Source: Acidobacteriaceae bacterium
GTDB taxonomy: Bacteria > Acidobacteriota > Terriglobia > Terriglobales > Acidobacteriaceae
Assembly: GCA_003132445.1 (NCBI GenBank)
Contig: PKXU01000198.1
Location: forward strand, 1 to 64,000
DNA: 64,000 bases
Direction: 5' to 3'
Shown here piece after piece: positions 20,566-28,757 of the stretch (positions are counted from its first letter, which is position 1; each line of letters starts with the position of its first letter). Below the pieces are notes generated by a model. That model ran no database searches, had not been told where the DNA came from, and worked only from the letters and a program-made list of their open reading frames with translations. Both the position numbers and the translations under genes were made by a program.

Positions 20566-21261
20566 TCATAAGTCCCCGGGTTCGAAGCGATATCCAACCC
20601 AAGGCTCGGTGACGATGTAACGCGGCGAGGCCGCATCCGGTTCGAGTTTCTTACGTAACTGGCCCACGAAGACGCGGAGATATTCCACCTGCTCGGTACT
20701 TTGTCCGCCCCAGATTGCGCCTAACAAAGTGCGGTGATTGACGACTTTGCCGGCGCGGCGCGCCAGGAAGACCAGAAGATCGAATTCTTTTGGAGTGAGG
20801 CGCACCTCGTTACGGCGAACCGTAACTTTATGCGCGGCGGTGTCGATGCGGAAATCTCCGATCTCGATTACGGATTCGGCTTCGTTCTCCGCTGGGACCC
20901 GGCGCAGATTGGCGCGGACACGGGCCAGCAATTCGTTCATGCCGAACGGCTTGGTCACATAGTCGTCCGCCCCGGCGTCGAGCGCCTCCACTTTTTGTTG
21001 CTCCTTATCGCGAACCGAAAGAACGACGATGGGCACGCGAGAAATGGCGCGGACGGTTCGGCATAGCTGAATGCCGTCGACCGACGGCATGGAAAGATCG
21101 GTGATGATCAGGCTCGGCGACCAATCCTTCATAATTTCAAGCGCCATCTCGCCGCTATTGGCGATGCGGATGTCATAGCCCTGCGCCGAAAGACTGGTGC
21201 GCAACACGCGCGTGATCTGCGGTTCGTCATCTACGACCAGGATGTGGGGCCGGTCAGGCAT
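20566..21261 (-). CDS. kdpE: Response regulator KdpE
   Basis: A 231-residue OmpR/PhoB-type regulator. The receiver domain (residues 1-120) has the acidic pair in VVDDEPQ, the phospho-Asp in LIITDLSMPSVDG and the Lys in DDYVTKPFGMNE. The C-terminal winged helix (EVRLTPKEFDLLVFLARRAGKVVNHRTLLGAIWGGQSTEQVEYLRVFVGQLRKKLE) matches KdpE, which activates kdpFABC under K+ limitation. Its ATG overlaps the stop of the KdpD-like gene by one base (TGATG). Confidence 0.93.
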   Translation of the reverse strand: MPDRPHILVVDDEPQITRVLRTSLSAQGYDIRIANSGEMALEIMKDWSPSLIITDLSMPSVDGIQLCRTVRAISRVPIVVLSVRDKEQQKVEALDAGADDYVTKPFGMNELLARVRANLRRVPAENEAESVIEIGDFRIDTAAHKVTVRRNEVRLTPKEFDLLVFLARRAGKVVNHRTLLGAIWGGQSTEQVEYLRVFVGQLRKKLEPDAASPRYIVTEPWVGYRFEPGDL

Positions 21262-22382
21262 CAGCGAGCCTCCTGCGTAACAATGTGAACATCAACCGAA
21301 GGAGAGTCGCGCAGAAAGCGCTGAATCGCCGACAGATAAAGATAGCGTTGCCAGCCGGTGCGAGCGGAGCGGCCGAAAATGACTTGCGTAATGTGATTTT
21401 CCCGCACTAACTGCGCCACTCCGTCTGCAATGTTACCGCCGGAAGTGCGCACCACATGCGCGCCCAGGTTCTCCGCGAAGCGGATGTTTTCCGCCAAAGT
21501 TTTCTGATCTTCAGGGCGGGTATCGCGGCCCACGTCAACGTAGAAAACGTAGAAATCGCCGCCCATGGCCTGCGCCATGCGCGAGCCCCGGGCAATTAAA
21601 TATTGAGCCGCGGGATTCGAACTAACACAAACGCCGATACGCTCACGCACGGTGTGGGCGGGTTGTGTACCATCTTTTTCCAGAAAAGCGTCGAGACCGC
21701 GATCGACTACCCCTGTAACCTGACGCAGGGCCAGCTCGCGCAATGCGATCAGATTGCCGGGTCGGAAAAAATGCGAAAGAGCTCGCTGGGCACGGTCAAC
21801 AGGATAAATGTCGCCGCGCTGCATGCGTTTTTGCAGAGCCTGGGGAGTAAGATCGGCGAGCACGATTTCGTCCACGCGCTGCATCACCCAATCGGGAACT
21901 GTCTCCCGCACTTGCACGCCAGTAATCTGCTGCACGGTCGGACCCAGACTCTCCACGTGTTGCACGTTCATGGTGGAGAGCACATCAATCTTGGCGTCGA
22001 GTATTTCAATCACGTCCTCGTAACGCTTAGCGTGCTTGCTGCCTTCTATATTGGTATGGGCCAGTTCGTCAATCACGACCACGGCTGGTTTTCTGGCGAG
22101 AATGGCATCCACATCCATCTCTTCGAAAGTTGTGCCCTTGTACTCTAATTTGCGAGGAGGAATGCGGTCGAGTTTCGCCGCTAATTCCGCGGTGGCCTTG
22201 CGGCCATGGCTTTCCACGACGCCGACCAATACGTCTTCTCCGCGGCTGGCCCGGCGAATCGCCTCGCTCAACATGTTGTAAGTCTTGCCGACTCCGGGCG
22301 CGTAGCCGAGAAAAAGTTTGAAGATTCCGCGCGGCTTTTCGGTTGATACTTCATTCAACCATTCTTCGGGCGTCTTGGTCAT
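21261..22382 (-). CDS. KdpD N-terminal sensor module (KdpD + Usp domains, no kinase)
   Basis: A 373-residue protein that covers only the cytoplasmic N-terminal part of KdpD. Residues about 18-228 are the KdpD domain with Walker A GYAPGVGKT and the stretches GVVESHGRKATAELAAKLDRIP, VVVIDELAHTN and VLSTMNVQHVESL. Residues about 247-370 are a universal-stress (UspA-like) domain (IGVCVSSNPAAQYLIARGSRMAQ..IFGRSARTGW). The protein ends there, without membrane helices, HisKA or ATPase. The missing parts are encoded by the divergent gene at 22439, so the sensor appears split. It is coupled to kdpE downstream. Confidence 0.9.
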   Translation of the reverse strand: MTKTPEEWLNEVSTEKPRGIFKLFLGYAPGVGKTYNMLSEAIRRASRGEDVLVGVVESHGRKATAELAAKLDRIPPRKLEYKGTTFEEMDVDAILARKPAVVVIDELAHTNIEGSKHAKRYEDVIEILDAKIDVLSTMNVQHVESLGPTVQQITGVQVRETVPDWVMQRVDEIVLADLTPQALQKRMQRGDIYPVDRAQRALSHFFRPGNLIALRELALRQVTGVVDRGLDAFLEKDGTQPAHTVRERIGVCVSSNPAAQYLIARGSRMAQAMGGDFYVFYVDVGRDTRPEDQKTLAENIRFAENLGAHVVRTSGGNIADGVAQLVRENHITQVIFGRSARTGWQRYLYLSAIQRFLRDSPSVDVHIVTQEAR

Positions 22383-22438
22383 CGCAGCTATTCTCTTTCA
22401 CCGCGTCGGAATTGTAATGTCCATCGTACAATGCGGAG

Positions 22439-23893
22439 GTGAAAACTGGAGTGAAGAAGGATGCCCGGACGCAAACCCTGCGCTACGCGCTGGTAATTGC
22501 TGCCATCGGGGTGATCACGGCAGTCGATTACAAGCTGCACGTCAATCACACAACGGTTGCATTGATGTTTCTGGTCACGGTGCTCCTGACCTCAGCCTAT
22601 TGGGGATTGCGCTACGCGGTGGTGCTGGCAGTGGGAGCCACGGCGGCCTTTAATTTTTTCTTCCTGCCTCCGATCGGCACGTTTACCATCGCCGACCCGC
22701 AAAACTGGGTGGCATTGTTCGCGTTTCTAGTAACGGCGCTGGTGGCCAGCAATCTGGCGGAACGGGCCCGTCGCGAGGCCGAAGGCGCAAAACAGCGGCG
22801 TCGCGAAGTAGAACGGCTTTTTGGACTCAGTCAACGCCTGTTGGCCTCAGAGAACGTTCTCGAGTTGCTGAACGCCTTGCCGACCTATGTGCAGGAAACT
22901 TTTTCGGTCGGCAGCGTCGCGGTCATGGCAGCGGATCATCCGACTGTGTACCGTTCGTCGCTGGACGCCAAATTCGAAGAAACCGTACTGCGCTCTACAC
23001 TTTTGCGCGGAGAACCTATTACGCAGGGTGGGGTTTCGTATGTACCTCTGCGGCTTGGAATGCGGACGGTAGGAGCCCTGGGTGTGAGCGGAGATGAACT
23101 GTCGCGAGAAACTCTGGATGCTCTGGGAAGCCTTGCTGGACTTGCCATTGAGCGCGCGCGTGCGCTCGAGGCGCTGAGCAAGAATCGAGCGGAGCAGGAA
23201 CATGAGCGCCTGCGAACCGCCTTGCTCGATTCGGTAACGCACGAGTTTCGTACACCTTTGACATCGATCAAGGCGAGCGTCACCACTCTGTTATCCGGCG
23301 CCGGACTCGACGACCAGAGCAGGCGTGAATTGATGACCGTCATCGACGAAGAGACGGACCGACTGAACCGGCTGGTCGGCGAAGCGGCGGAGATGGCGCA
23401 GCTGGATTCAGGAATGTTTAAGCTCGATCTGCAGCCGCATGCCATTACGGAACCGCTGAACCTCGCTCTGCAGGATGCCAAGAATTCACTGGAAAATCAT
23501 CCCGTAGAAATAGTTGCCCCGGCAGACTTGCCGAAAGTACCAATGGATCTGCAGCGCATTCGCGAAGTGCTGATGCACCTGCTGGAAAATGCCGGCAAAT
23601 ATTCCGACCCAGGCGTTCCCATCAAAGTGACCGGCGAAGTGAAGGGGGACCGTCTGGTGACCAGCGTTGCGGATCGCGGGCCGGGAATCGATTCGTTCGA
23701 ACAATCTTTGATCTTCGAAAAGTTCTATCGCGGCCAGCACCAGCGTTACACTGCCCCTGGAACGGGAATGGGGCTGGCGATTGCGAAAGTAATTATAGAA
23801 ACCCACGGCGGAACGATCGGCGTGGTGAGTCAATTGGGCAGCGGTTCAGTATTTTCATTCAGCCTGCCACTGGAAAAGATTTCCCGGACGTAG
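22439..23893 (+). CDS. Membrane histidine kinase corresponding to the C-terminal half of KdpD
   Basis: A 484-residue kinase. Residues about 15-100 hold the DUF4118 four-helix region of KdpD (VIAAIGVITAVDYKLHV..FFFLPPIGTFTIADPQNW). A GAF-like region spans about 125-240. The H-box is SVTHEFRTPLTSIKASV, the N-box HLLENAGKYSDPG, and the G-boxes DRGPGID and GTGMGLAIAKVIIETHGG. It lacks the KdpD/Usp input domains, which lie in the divergent gene 56 bp away. The annotated GTG abuts GGAGG; the next in-frame GTG at 22451 gives better spacing and may be the true start. It probably phosphorylates KdpE, by inference from the neighbourhood. Confidence 0.88.
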   Translation: MKTGVKKDARTQTLRYALVIAAIGVITAVDYKLHVNHTTVALMFLVTVLLTSAYWGLRYAVVLAVGATAAFNFFFLPPIGTFTIADPQNWVALFAFLVTALVASNLAERARREAEGAKQRRREVERLFGLSQRLLASENVLELLNALPTYVQETFSVGSVAVMAADHPTVYRSSLDAKFEETVLRSTLLRGEPITQGGVSYVPLRLGMRTVGALGVSGDELSRETLDALGSLAGLAIERARALEALSKNRAEQEHERLRTALLDSVTHEFRTPLTSIKASVTTLLSGAGLDDQSRRELMTVIDEETDRLNRLVGEAAEMAQLDSGMFKLDLQPHAITEPLNLALQDAKNSLENHPVEIVAPADLPKVPMDLQRIREVLMHLLENAGKYSDPGVPIKVTGEVKGDRLVTSVADRGPGIDSFEQSLIFEKFYRGQHQRYTAPGTGMGLAIAKVIIETHGGTIGVVSQLGSGSVFSFSLPLEKISRT

Positions 23894-23921
23894 GTGCGGC
23901 TGCGGCAAAGCTCAGTTGCGG

Positions 23922-26783
23922 TTACTTCTTGATGTAATAGGCGTCTTCTTCCGGCCGCCTGACTCGCGGAATCCACAATGGCCGCCGCAGGCCGCCTGGG
24001 CCCGGCGCAGGCCGCGCTAGCGCTTTCCACCTCTGGTAGACGGCAAAGGAAAGATTGGTATCCACAAAAATATCTCCGTAGCGATCATCGGCCGCAGCTC
24101 TTTCGACCCGCACCATCTGGTGCCAGCAGTGCATACCGCTCACGGGGTCCGGATGCACGGGAAAGGTGATGTCCTGATGCACACCGGCATCGCTCCACCA
24201 AACACGTTTGGTTTCAGGATCGGCGCTCTCGTAGGGTGAGACGCTTTCGATCTGCCGCATCTTCCACTGTCCCTTGCCGACCTCCTTCAGATCGACCCAC
24301 GCGCTCGACATCCGCTCCACCTGATCTTCTTTGTTGATTCGCCAACGCCCCAGGTGATGGGAACAGGCGACCACACCGGGCGTCAGCCCCTCGGTGACCC
24401 AGGCATGAAGAACGAAGTACCCGATCTCGGTGTGGACTTTCATTAGGTCGCCGGTGCGGATGCCGCCGAGTTTTTTCGCGTCCACAGGATTCACCCATAG
24501 CGGATTCTTGTGCGAAATTTCGTACAAGAACTTGGCATTGCCGGAGCGTGTGTGAATTAAATTCGGCAAACGGAAGATCGGCAGCAGCGTGTAAACTTCG
24601 CCTCGCGCATCTTTCGGCCACTCGACTAAAGGCGTGTACTTTGGATCGAAATCGGGATCGAAATCTTCCCCCGGCTGCTTCATCGATGCGGATTGGGCTG
24701 AGCGATGAATGTGGCTGCGGTAGTATTCGGGCAACGTGAACTCGGGCCACTTCCAGTCGGCCATGGTTTTCGAAAACAGTTCCAGCTTGCGCGAAGGAGT
24801 GTTGTAGCCGACCACCGGCTTGTCTTCGACCATTACCCCAACTGGCTTCCCTGCTTTCGTAACAACGCCATTCGCTTCGATTTTCGAGTTCGCCAGATCG
24901 GCGGCCGCTACAGGCTTCTCATTTTGCTTGTAAACATCCCGCGTCACTTCGAAAGCGCCGTATTTGCGCATGTATTGCAACGGCGTCAGTCCTTCTTTGC
25001 TCGCGGTTGCGGGCAGGCCGGGAACGGAGTTGTCGAAAATCCAGCCGTAGTATTCGTCCACAGTCAGCTTCTGTCCCGGCTTGTAAGGCGATTCGAAATA
25101 TTGCCGGATACCCATGGAACCGTCAGGATCGATAGCCCAGGAAAGATTGATCCAGAACTCATCCTCTTCCCACACTTCGCCGGGATTCGACTGATACGTG
25201 TATTCGAATTTCTCGCCGCCGCGTTCGCGCAGCACACGATTCACCGGTTGTCGAAAGCCGATCCACTTGCCGGCGTAAGATTCCTGACTCATCAGGTCGT
25301 GACGTTCCGAACTGAATCCCATGGGCAGCACATAATCGGCAAACCATGCAGTCTCGCTCCAGGTGGGAGAGAGCGCGGCGTGCAGGCCCACTTTTTCTTC
25401 GTCGCGCAACATTTCAATCCACGAAAAGCCGTCAGGAAACGTCCACACGGGATTGAAGACGCGGGTGAAGTAGGCTTCGATGCGACCTCGGCCCTCTTTC
25501 AAAAAATGCGGCAATAAGAACGACATTTCATGCGTGCACAACGGCCACTCCTGCGGATATAGCAATTCATTCCAGCGCTTTTGCGGCGGTGGGACGGAGA
25601 AGGGCTTAGGCACAAATTTATTCCACGAGTTCAAATTGTGTCCGCCCTCGGTTCCGACGGAGCCGGTCAGTACATGCAGGAGCATTAACGCCCGCGCCGG
25701 CTGCCATCCTCCCAAATTTCCCGAGGAACTGCCGCGCCACAAGTGCGATGCAAAACGGCTGCCGGCGCTGGCAATTTCACGCGCAGTCTTGACGATGACA
25801 TCCGCTTTGACTCCGCTTTCTTTTTCGGCAAATTGCGGCGTGAATTGAGCGTAGTGTTGTTTCAGGAATTCAATCAGCGCATCAAAGCTCTGGCCTTTGG
25901 CCTTGAAGCCGTCAACTTCCAGTTCTTCCCAGTTGGTCCAGTTCTGTACGAATTTCGCGTCGAAACGATTTTCGTCGAGAATAACTTTCGCCATCGCCAG
26001 CAGAACCGCCGCTTCCGTTCCGGGATAAGTCGGCATCCAGTAGTCGGCCATGCTGGCCGTGTTTGAAAGCCGCGGATCCATCACGGCGAGTTTCGCGCCA
26101 GCCATCTTTCCGTCGATGATGCGTTGCGCGTGCGGATTGAAATAGTGGCCCGATTCCAGATGCGCCGAAAGCAGAAGAATGAAGCGCGCGTTGGCGTGAT
26201 CGGGCGAGGGACGGTCGGCATAATGCCAGAGCAAATATCCCAAGCGCGCCGAGGATGAACAAACATTGGTGTGCGAATTGTGCCCGTCGATGCCCCACGC
26301 CTGCAGCGTCCGCTCCATGATTAAGTCGTGCCCGGGACGGCCAACGTGATACATAACTTCTTCGCCGCGATTCTCCTGAATCGCTTTGCGAATGCGGGTT
26401 CCGAATGTTTCCAGCACTTCGTCCCATGAAGTGCGCGTCCACTTCCCCGCTCCGCGCGCCCCGCTGCGCTTCATGGGATAGAGCACGCGATCGGGATCGT
26501 GAATCTGATTGATGGTCGCCGGGCCCTTGGCACAGAGTCGTCCGCGACTCGCCGGGTGCATGGGATTGCCCTCGAACTTCGCGACCGCTCCAGTAGCCTT
26601 GTCGACATAGGCCAGCAGCCCGCACGCAGATTCGCAGTTGAAGCAAACCGTCGGAACGAGCGAATAGTGCTTCTCGACGCGTCGCGGCCAAGCCTCGGCA
26701 TCGAGCTCAACCCAGTCATCCCACTTTTCTACCGGGGGACAGTAAGCAAGATGGCTGCCATCGCGTTTGAAATCGTTACTCAT
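23922..26783 (-). CDS. Molybdopterin oxidoreductase catalytic subunit (CISM family)
   Basis: A 953-residue molybdenum enzyme of the DMSO reductase superfamily. An N-terminal [4Fe-4S] site is formed by Cys47, Cys50, Cys54 (CFNCESAC) and Cys84 (RLCAKG). Cys175 in HTNVCSSSAR is at the place of the Mo ligand, as in formate dehydrogenase, Nap and thiosulfate/polysulfide reductases. The C-terminal molydop-binding barrel is present (GDLMKVHTEIGYFVLHAWVTEGLTPGVVACSHHLGRW). No twin-arginine leader is seen: it starts MSNDFKRDGSHLAYC, so it appears cytoplasmic. It follows the Fe-S/NrfD fusion gene after 102 bp containing a hairpin repeat. The substrate is not determinable here. Confidence 0.88.
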   Translation of the reverse strand: MSNDFKRDGSHLAYCPPVEKWDDWVELDAEAWPRRVEKHYSLVPTVCFNCESACGLLAYVDKATGAVAKFEGNPMHPASRGRLCAKGPATINQIHDPDRVLYPMKRSGARGAGKWTRTSWDEVLETFGTRIRKAIQENRGEEVMYHVGRPGHDLIMERTLQAWGIDGHNSHTNVCSSSARLGYLLWHYADRPSPDHANARFILLLSAHLESGHYFNPHAQRIIDGKMAGAKLAVMDPRLSNTASMADYWMPTYPGTEAAVLLAMAKVILDENRFDAKFVQNWTNWEELEVDGFKAKGQSFDALIEFLKQHYAQFTPQFAEKESGVKADVIVKTAREIASAGSRFASHLWRGSSSGNLGGWQPARALMLLHVLTGSVGTEGGHNLNSWNKFVPKPFSVPPPQKRWNELLYPQEWPLCTHEMSFLLPHFLKEGRGRIEAYFTRVFNPVWTFPDGFSWIEMLRDEEKVGLHAALSPTWSETAWFADYVLPMGFSSERHDLMSQESYAGKWIGFRQPVNRVLRERGGEKFEYTYQSNPGEVWEEDEFWINLSWAIDPDGSMGIRQYFESPYKPGQKLTVDEYYGWIFDNSVPGLPATASKEGLTPLQYMRKYGAFEVTRDVYKQNEKPVAAADLANSKIEANGVVTKAGKPVGVMVEDKPVVGYNTPSRKLELFSKTMADWKWPEFTLPEYYRSHIHRSAQSASMKQPGEDFDPDFDPKYTPLVEWPKDARGEVYTLLPIFRLPNLIHTRSGNAKFLYEISHKNPLWVNPVDAKKLGGIRTGDLMKVHTEIGYFVLHAWVTEGLTPGVVACSHHLGRWRINKEDQVERMSSAWVDLKEVGKGQWKMRQIESVSPYESADPETKRVWWSDAGVHQDITFPVHPDPVSGMHCWHQMVRVERAAADDRYGDIFVDTNLSFAVYQRWKALARPAPGPGGLRRPLWIPRVRRPEEDAYYIKK

Positions 26784-26815
26784 TTAAATTTCCACTCATT
26801 CAATCTCCAAAACAA

Positions 26816-26860
26816 ATGTGGGGACAGCCGCCCTCGGCTGTCCGCCGAGCGAAGCTCGGC
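26816..26860. repeat. Double-hairpin intergenic repeat (family R2)
   Basis: ATGTGGGGACAGCCGCCCTCGGCTGTCC contains GGACAGCCG/CGGCTGTCC (9-bp perfect stem, loop CCCT). A second stem GCCGAGC/GCTCGGC follows directly with loop GAA. A related copy in reverse orientation lies at 38210-38252. It sits between the two genes of the molybdoenzyme operon. Confidence 0.75.
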
Positions 26861-26885
26861 TTCTTGCTTTCGCTAAACTCAAAGC

Positions 26886-28412
26886 TTAACTGTTGGGCAC
26901 ACTCTGACCCGCCATTACGAAGCACCACTCAAAAATCAGCAATCCCGCCAGAGCCAGCACTCCTGCAATCTTGCCGCTATAAAAATCAGCCGGAACCAGC
27001 CACAAGAGCAACAATGGCAGGATGCCGCCGGCCACCACCGCGCCAGCCCAAAACCAGGTCTTGAAAGGCCCGTGCGTAATCAATCGCGCCGCGTAAGCGG
27101 AATTGTCGGTGGAATGCGGCATCATGAACTCTGCTGCAACAATCAGCAAATGAAAAACTAGAGTGAAGCCCAAAGCTTCCCTGGCGACTGCCCAGACCTG
27201 TGGCGATCCGCCAAACGCGGAAGGCAACAAAACCAGCACGGCAGCCCCGCACAGCAACGCCTGCACGACTAAGTGCACCGGCAGCAGCGGAGTCTGCCAC
27301 AGGTCGCGGCCTTCACACTGTCCGAAAAGAAATGCGGTGTACATGGCAGCGAAGAAGCCAACGATCACCGTTGGCCACAATAGAATTACCGTGATACTGC
27401 CAAGTCCGAACACGGAAGCCAGCCAGAATAATCCGCCCAAACCGCTGTATGCGATCAGAATAAAAGCTCCGCGCGCCAGCCACGATTTGCTTTGTGGCGT
27501 AAACACCACTCGCAGAAATCGCGCCTTGTGCTCGAGATCCCAAACCAGAAGCAGCGTCGTCAGCGCAGTAAACAATAATGCGATGCTCGACAGGACTAGA
27601 TCACGCCAACGATCCGCCGCCAAACGCCCAAGCAGCATGGCAATTGCGGGGATTGCGAGCGCGCCAGAGCCGATCGATTTCGTCCAGCAATAGGCCGGAA
27701 CCTGCCAGCCCCAGGGCCTCGCATGAGAAACGTCATAGGCCGTCAAAGCATTTTTCTGCAGCAGCGGGCTATCCGGCGGATAAATCGCTCCGCCGCCGTG
27801 CACGCTTTGATTGCGCTCGGCCCACATGTAGATCGACTCGTGCCGCGCCGCCGTGGGCACGATGGCGCTCTCGTCTCCGTCAATGTAATAGAGCTTGGGC
27901 CGAGTGCCCTGCTCCGGTTTGCGCACGCGCACCGGCTCCCGCGCCAGCAATTGCGCGATCTCTCCGTCACAGGCGTCAAGATCGCCAGCGATGATTGCGT
28001 GTTCAGGGCATACCACCACGCACGAAGGTTCTAAACCAACTTCCGTACGATGCGCGCAGTAATGACATTTTGCGGCCGTGCCTTCATCCGGATCGATATA
28101 AATGGAGTCGTACGGGCAGGCCTGCATGCAGGCTTTGCATCCGATGCAACGGTCGGAACTGAAATCGACGATGCCGTCTTTGCGCTGATACATCGCGGTG
28201 ACCGGACAGATAGTGACGCAGGGCGGGTTCTCGCAGTGGTTACAGCGGGTGACCTGAAAGACACGGCGAGTATTTGGAAAAGTACCCTTCTCGACATACT
28301 TTACCCAGGTGCGATTCACCGTGAGAGGAACGTGATTCTCCGTTTTGCAGGCGACGGTGCACGCATGACAGCCGATACATTTGCGGTTGTCGATGATAAA
28401 GCCGTATCGCAT
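26886..28412 (-). CDS. Fused [4Fe-4S] ferredoxin / NrfD-like membrane subunit of a CISM complex
   Basis: A 508-residue fusion of the electron-transfer and quinone-interacting subunits that are usually separate proteins. Residues 1-190 carry four Cys clusters of the NrfC/PsrB type (CIGCHACTVACKTEN, CNHCENPPCVTICP, CIGCKACMQACP, CHYCAHRTEVGLEPSCVVVCP). From about residue 235 an NrfD/PsrC-like domain of eight to nine membrane helices follows, with LVWDLEHKARFLRVVFTPQSKSWLARGAFILIAYS. There is no leader peptide, so the Fe-S part should face the cytoplasm. With the catalytic subunit downstream it forms a quinone-linked reductase or dehydrogenase. Confidence 0.88.
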   Translation of the reverse strand: MRYGFIIDNRKCIGCHACTVACKTENHVPLTVNRTWVKYVEKGTFPNTRRVFQVTRCNHCENPPCVTICPVTAMYQRKDGIVDFSSDRCIGCKACMQACPYDSIYIDPDEGTAAKCHYCAHRTEVGLEPSCVVVCPEHAIIAGDLDACDGEIAQLLAREPVRVRKPEQGTRPKLYYIDGDESAIVPTAARHESIYMWAERNQSVHGGGAIYPPDSPLLQKNALTAYDVSHARPWGWQVPAYCWTKSIGSGALAIPAIAMLLGRLAADRWRDLVLSSIALLFTALTTLLLVWDLEHKARFLRVVFTPQSKSWLARGAFILIAYSGLGGLFWLASVFGLGSITVILLWPTVIVGFFAAMYTAFLFGQCEGRDLWQTPLLPVHLVVQALLCGAAVLVLLPSAFGGSPQVWAVAREALGFTLVFHLLIVAAEFMMPHSTDNSAYAARLITHGPFKTWFWAGAVVAGGILPLLLLWLVPADFYSGKIAGVLALAGLLIFEWCFVMAGQSVPNS

Positions 28413-28570
28413 TCCCAGGTTTTTCAGGCGGGCGACGAAAAATCCGCGCGGCTTGGGTATTGTAGCTGAGACTCAGCTTGCGCTTATTGATCAACTGGGG
28501 GCTGATGGCAATGAGAACTGACCGACGCATGCGAAAAAGTATCGCGCGAATTTCGAGACCGCATTTCGCG

Positions 28571-28678
28571 GGGTCATCCTGACGGAGCCGTTTTTCAGGC
28601 GGAGGAAGGATCTCATCGAGGCACGAACTTCGCACGGGAGATCCTCACCCGGCTTACTGCGCCGAGTGCGGAATGACC
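28571..28678. repeat. Core-only copy of the foldback element
   Basis: GGGTCATCCTGA..GAGCCGTTTTTCAGGCGGA.GAAGGATCTC and GGGAGATCCTCACCCGGCTTACTGCGCCGAGTGCGGAATGACC match the inner part of the 34297-34480 element. The outer terminal repeats (GTGGCTCA..) are absent. It fills the middle of the 345-bp gap between the NrfD fusion gene and the MFS gene; nothing else is evident there apart from a weak TACAAT near 28747. Confidence 0.65.
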
Positions 28679-28757
28679 TTTTTGGACGAAAAACGTTTCC
28701 AATCAATCACCGGCAGCAAAATTGCGAGCCTGATCTTCCCGCTAGGCTACAATTCAG

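Noticed and set aside
24705-25517. 270-residue plus-strand ORF opposite the molybdoenzyme gene
   Set aside because: No domain and lies completely inside a well-supported minus-strand gene.
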